From the NCBI GenBank assembly GCA_002427755.1, contig DIYO01000004.1:1-64000 (forward strand): 64,000 nt of DNA, read 5' to 3'. Below the pieces are notes generated by a model. That model made no database searches. It worked only from the letters and a program-made list of their open reading frames with translations, and was not told the DNA's origin. This DNA comes from Roseivirga sp. UBA6052 (GTDB taxonomy: Bacteria; Bacteroidota; Bacteroidia; Cytophagales; Cyclobacteriaceae). Below, in pieces: positions 62,529 to 64,000 of the stretch; position 1 is the first letter of the stretch; each line of letters begins with the position of its first letter. A program made the translations under genes and the position numbers.

Positions 62529-63296
62529 ATGGAGCAATTCAAGTTCATTCTCGGAAGTATCCTTTTTGCCCCTATAATGCCTATTGTCTTAACCCAAGGG
62601 AATAAAATCAGACGCACCTTCCCAAGATTACCTGAGGCCAAAGGCCCTGAAGGAATTACAGGTGAAGGCAAACCTTTCAAGCTCATTTGTCTTGGCGAAA
62701 GCAGCATGGCATGTGTTGGCATTGACACCCATGAAAACGGATTTGCTGGGAATTTTAGTAAAAGTCTAGCGCCACTAATTAAGAGAACAATTGATTGGAA
62801 GGTGTATGCCAAAAGTGGACTGACCGCTGAAATGGTTCGAAAAGATCTTGTACCTAAAGTCGAAGAAGATCAGGCAGACTTAATACTCATTGCTTTAGGC
62901 GGAAATGATACTTTCCAACTCAATAGCCCTGATAAATGGGCTAAAGAAGTGGAACTTTTGATCAAAGACTTGAGAACCAGATTTCCTGAAACGCCAATTC
63001 TCTTTTCTACCATGCCCCCTATTCACACCTTTCCTGCCTTTACAGGACCAATTCAGTTGGTACTTGGTCAATTGGTATCCTTGCACGGTCAACGCCTAAA
63101 CCGACTAATCAAAGGACATCAGAATGTCTATTTCGATCCCCAAAGAATTAGTCTCGACTATTGGTTAAAGAAGTACCCGGGTCATCAAAAGAGTGAATTC
63201 TATAGCGATGGCGTTCATCCATCAACTTTGACTTATGAGATCTGGGGTAAAGAATTAGCTGATCTTGTATATCAGCAACGCTTTGGAGTGGAATAA
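62529..63296 (+). CDS. SGNH/GDSL-type hydrolase
   Basis: A 255-residue esterase/lipase. Block I is CLGESSMACVG (Ser58), block III ALGGNDTFQL (Asn), and block V SDGVHPSTLTYEIWG (Asp and His). The central FSTMPPIHTFPA matches the family. An N-terminal hydrophobic segment (about 7-22) could anchor it in the membrane. Substrate is unknown; acyl esters of lipids or sugars are usual. Confidence 0.88.
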   Translation: MEQFKFILGSILFAPIMPIVLTQGNKIRRTFPRLPEAKGPEGITGEGKPFKLICLGESSMACVGIDTHENGFAGNFSKSLAPLIKRTIDWKVYAKSGLTAEMVRKDLVPKVEEDQADLILIALGGNDTFQLNSPDKWAKEVELLIKDLRTRFPETPILFSTMPPIHTFPAFTGPIQLVLGQLVSLHGQRLNRLIKGHQNVYFDPQRISLDYWLKKYPGHQKSEFYSDGVHPSTLTYEIWGKELADLVYQQRFGVE

Positions 63297-63363
63297 GCAT
63301 CCTAGGCGATAAGAATGTGTCATAATATCCTCAACTATTTTAGGCTCTTTTTATCTTCGCACT

Positions 63364-63933
63364 ATGACTGACTTCGAAAAGCAAATCGCCTTCATCAAGG
63401 AAATTGATAAACTAAAATTCATCTTTCGAAAGACCTGTTTATTGAATTCCGACAGGCACGAAAATAGCGCTGAACACAGTTGGCATTTGGCTATGATGGC
63501 CATAGCTCTAGAAAATCAGACTAAGGAAAAGGTGAATATTGGTCGTGTGATTAAGATGCTCTTAATACATGATATCGTAGAGATTGATGCTGGCGATACA
63601 TTTCTTTTCGATACACAAAAAAACCATGAAAACACAGATGAGGAGTTGGCTGCTGCCAAACGAATTTTTGGATTGCTACCTGATGCGTTAGCTCATGAAT
63701 TAACTGAGCTCTGGACAGAATTCGAATTGGCTGAGTCTGAAGATGCCAAATTTGCAAAGGCCATTGATAGACTAGCACCAATGATGCAAAACGATTCAAA
63801 CCATGGAGGCACATGGCGTGAATTTGACGTTCCCTACGAAACAGTAATAGAAAAGAAAAAGCGTATCGAAGAGAGCTCCGATACACTTTGGAAATATGGC
63901 AAAAGCCTTATTGACAATTACTATAAAAAGTGA
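63364..63933 (+). CDS. HD-domain phosphohydrolase (YfbR-like)
   Basis: A 189-residue HD-domain protein. The metal-binding His38 (SAEHSWHL), the HD doublet His69-Asp70 (LLIHDIVEID) and the distal Asp (AKAIDRLAPMM) are in place, as in 5'-deoxynucleotidases of the YfbR/YfdR group. It probably dephosphorylates nucleoside monophosphates. Length and motif spacing are those of the family. Confidence 0.88.
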   Translation: MTDFEKQIAFIKEIDKLKFIFRKTCLLNSDRHENSAEHSWHLAMMAIALENQTKEKVNIGRVIKMLLIHDIVEIDAGDTFLFDTQKNHENTDEELAAAKRIFGLLPDALAHELTELWTEFELAESEDAKFAKAIDRLAPMMQNDSNHGGTWREFDVPYETVIEKKKRIEESSDTLWKYGKSLIDNYYKK

Positions 63934-63939
63934 CCCCTA

Positions 63940-64000
63940 TTACTCTTCTCTTAAGGCATCTACTGGATTTCTAATCGCTGCCCTGTATGTTCTAAATCCG
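63940..64000 (-). CDS. ABC transporter permease, C-terminal end (5'-partial)
   Basis: The last 19 codons of a minus-strand gene enter at the right edge and read GFRTYRAAIRNPVDALREE then stop. The ending R-x-x-NPVDALR is typical of FtsX/MacB-like ABC permeases. The rest lies outside the window. Confidence 0.75.
   Translation of the reverse strand, partial: GFRTYRAAIRNPVDALREE

Overview
The window looks like the chromosome of a marine Bacteroidota, probably of the Cytophagales (Roseivirga/Fulvivirga-like). This is inferred from several traits. Ribosome-binding sites lack Shine-Dalgarno sequences and sit in A-rich leaders. There is a TonB-dependent receptor with a carboxypeptidase-regulatory-like N-terminus, a tricorn-type S41 protease, many lipoproteins and Ala-X-Gln signal peptides, and a moderately AT-rich composition. 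No rRNA, tRNA, CRISPR array, transposase or integrase gene was found.

Layout. 1-7.2 kb: a secreted DUF4347/Ig-repeat protein (3' end outside the window) behind a sulfotransferase; then a tail-collar-like protein and a cytoplasmic type I periplasmic-binding-fold protein, divergent from a formyltransferase/aspartyl-hydroxylase pair. This looks like a surface or secreted-protein modification locus. 7.6-13.6 kb: tricorn-like protease, serine hydrolase, a 52-codon ORF and a membrane metallophosphoesterase. 13.7-20.4 kb: a TetR - TolC - membrane-fusion - RND efflux operon ended by a clear terminator. 20.7-30.4 kb: TPR protein, glpK-glpD, a HExxH-containing secreted protein, an MFS transporter, and a metallo-beta-lactamase exonuclease coupled to an ATP-dependent DNA ligase.

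30.4-44.1 kb is the most striking part: a compact minus-strand operon. In order of transcription it encodes TIR-(degenerate TIR)-TM-coiled coil-WD40, a TonB receptor, a single-module NRPS (C-A-PCP-reductase), a deoxyribosyltransferase-like-TIR-TM protein, an aldo/keto reductase, a DUF4231/SLATT-like membrane protein, a free-standing deoxyribosyltransferase-like domain and a small acidic protein. Manual reading of the NRPS specificity code gives DAQDLGLVDK, one residue from a glutamine code. Release would be reductive, giving an aldehyde. The combination suggests a TIR/SLATT conflict or signalling system with its own small-molecule branch (inference).

44.3-48.0 kb is purL. 48.05-53.1 kb is a run of co-oriented small genes (CPBP protease, two unknowns, Fic, ParD/ParE). 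They are separated by long imperfect palindromes whose outer core sequences match attC sites: each cassette starts with GTTRRRY and has the exact or near-exact complement after its gene. This is an integrase-less gene-cassette array (CALIN-like).

53.2-64 kb: S9 peptidase, an EndoU-like RNase toxin with an N-terminal leader of the type seen on Bacteroidota contractile-injection cargo, and a sulfatase with a following lipoprotein. Then come an amine oxidase, cytochrome c, DUF1080 protein, lipoprotein, SGNH hydrolase, HD phosphohydrolase and the last codons of an ABC permease. All family calls are from reading motifs; no searches were run.
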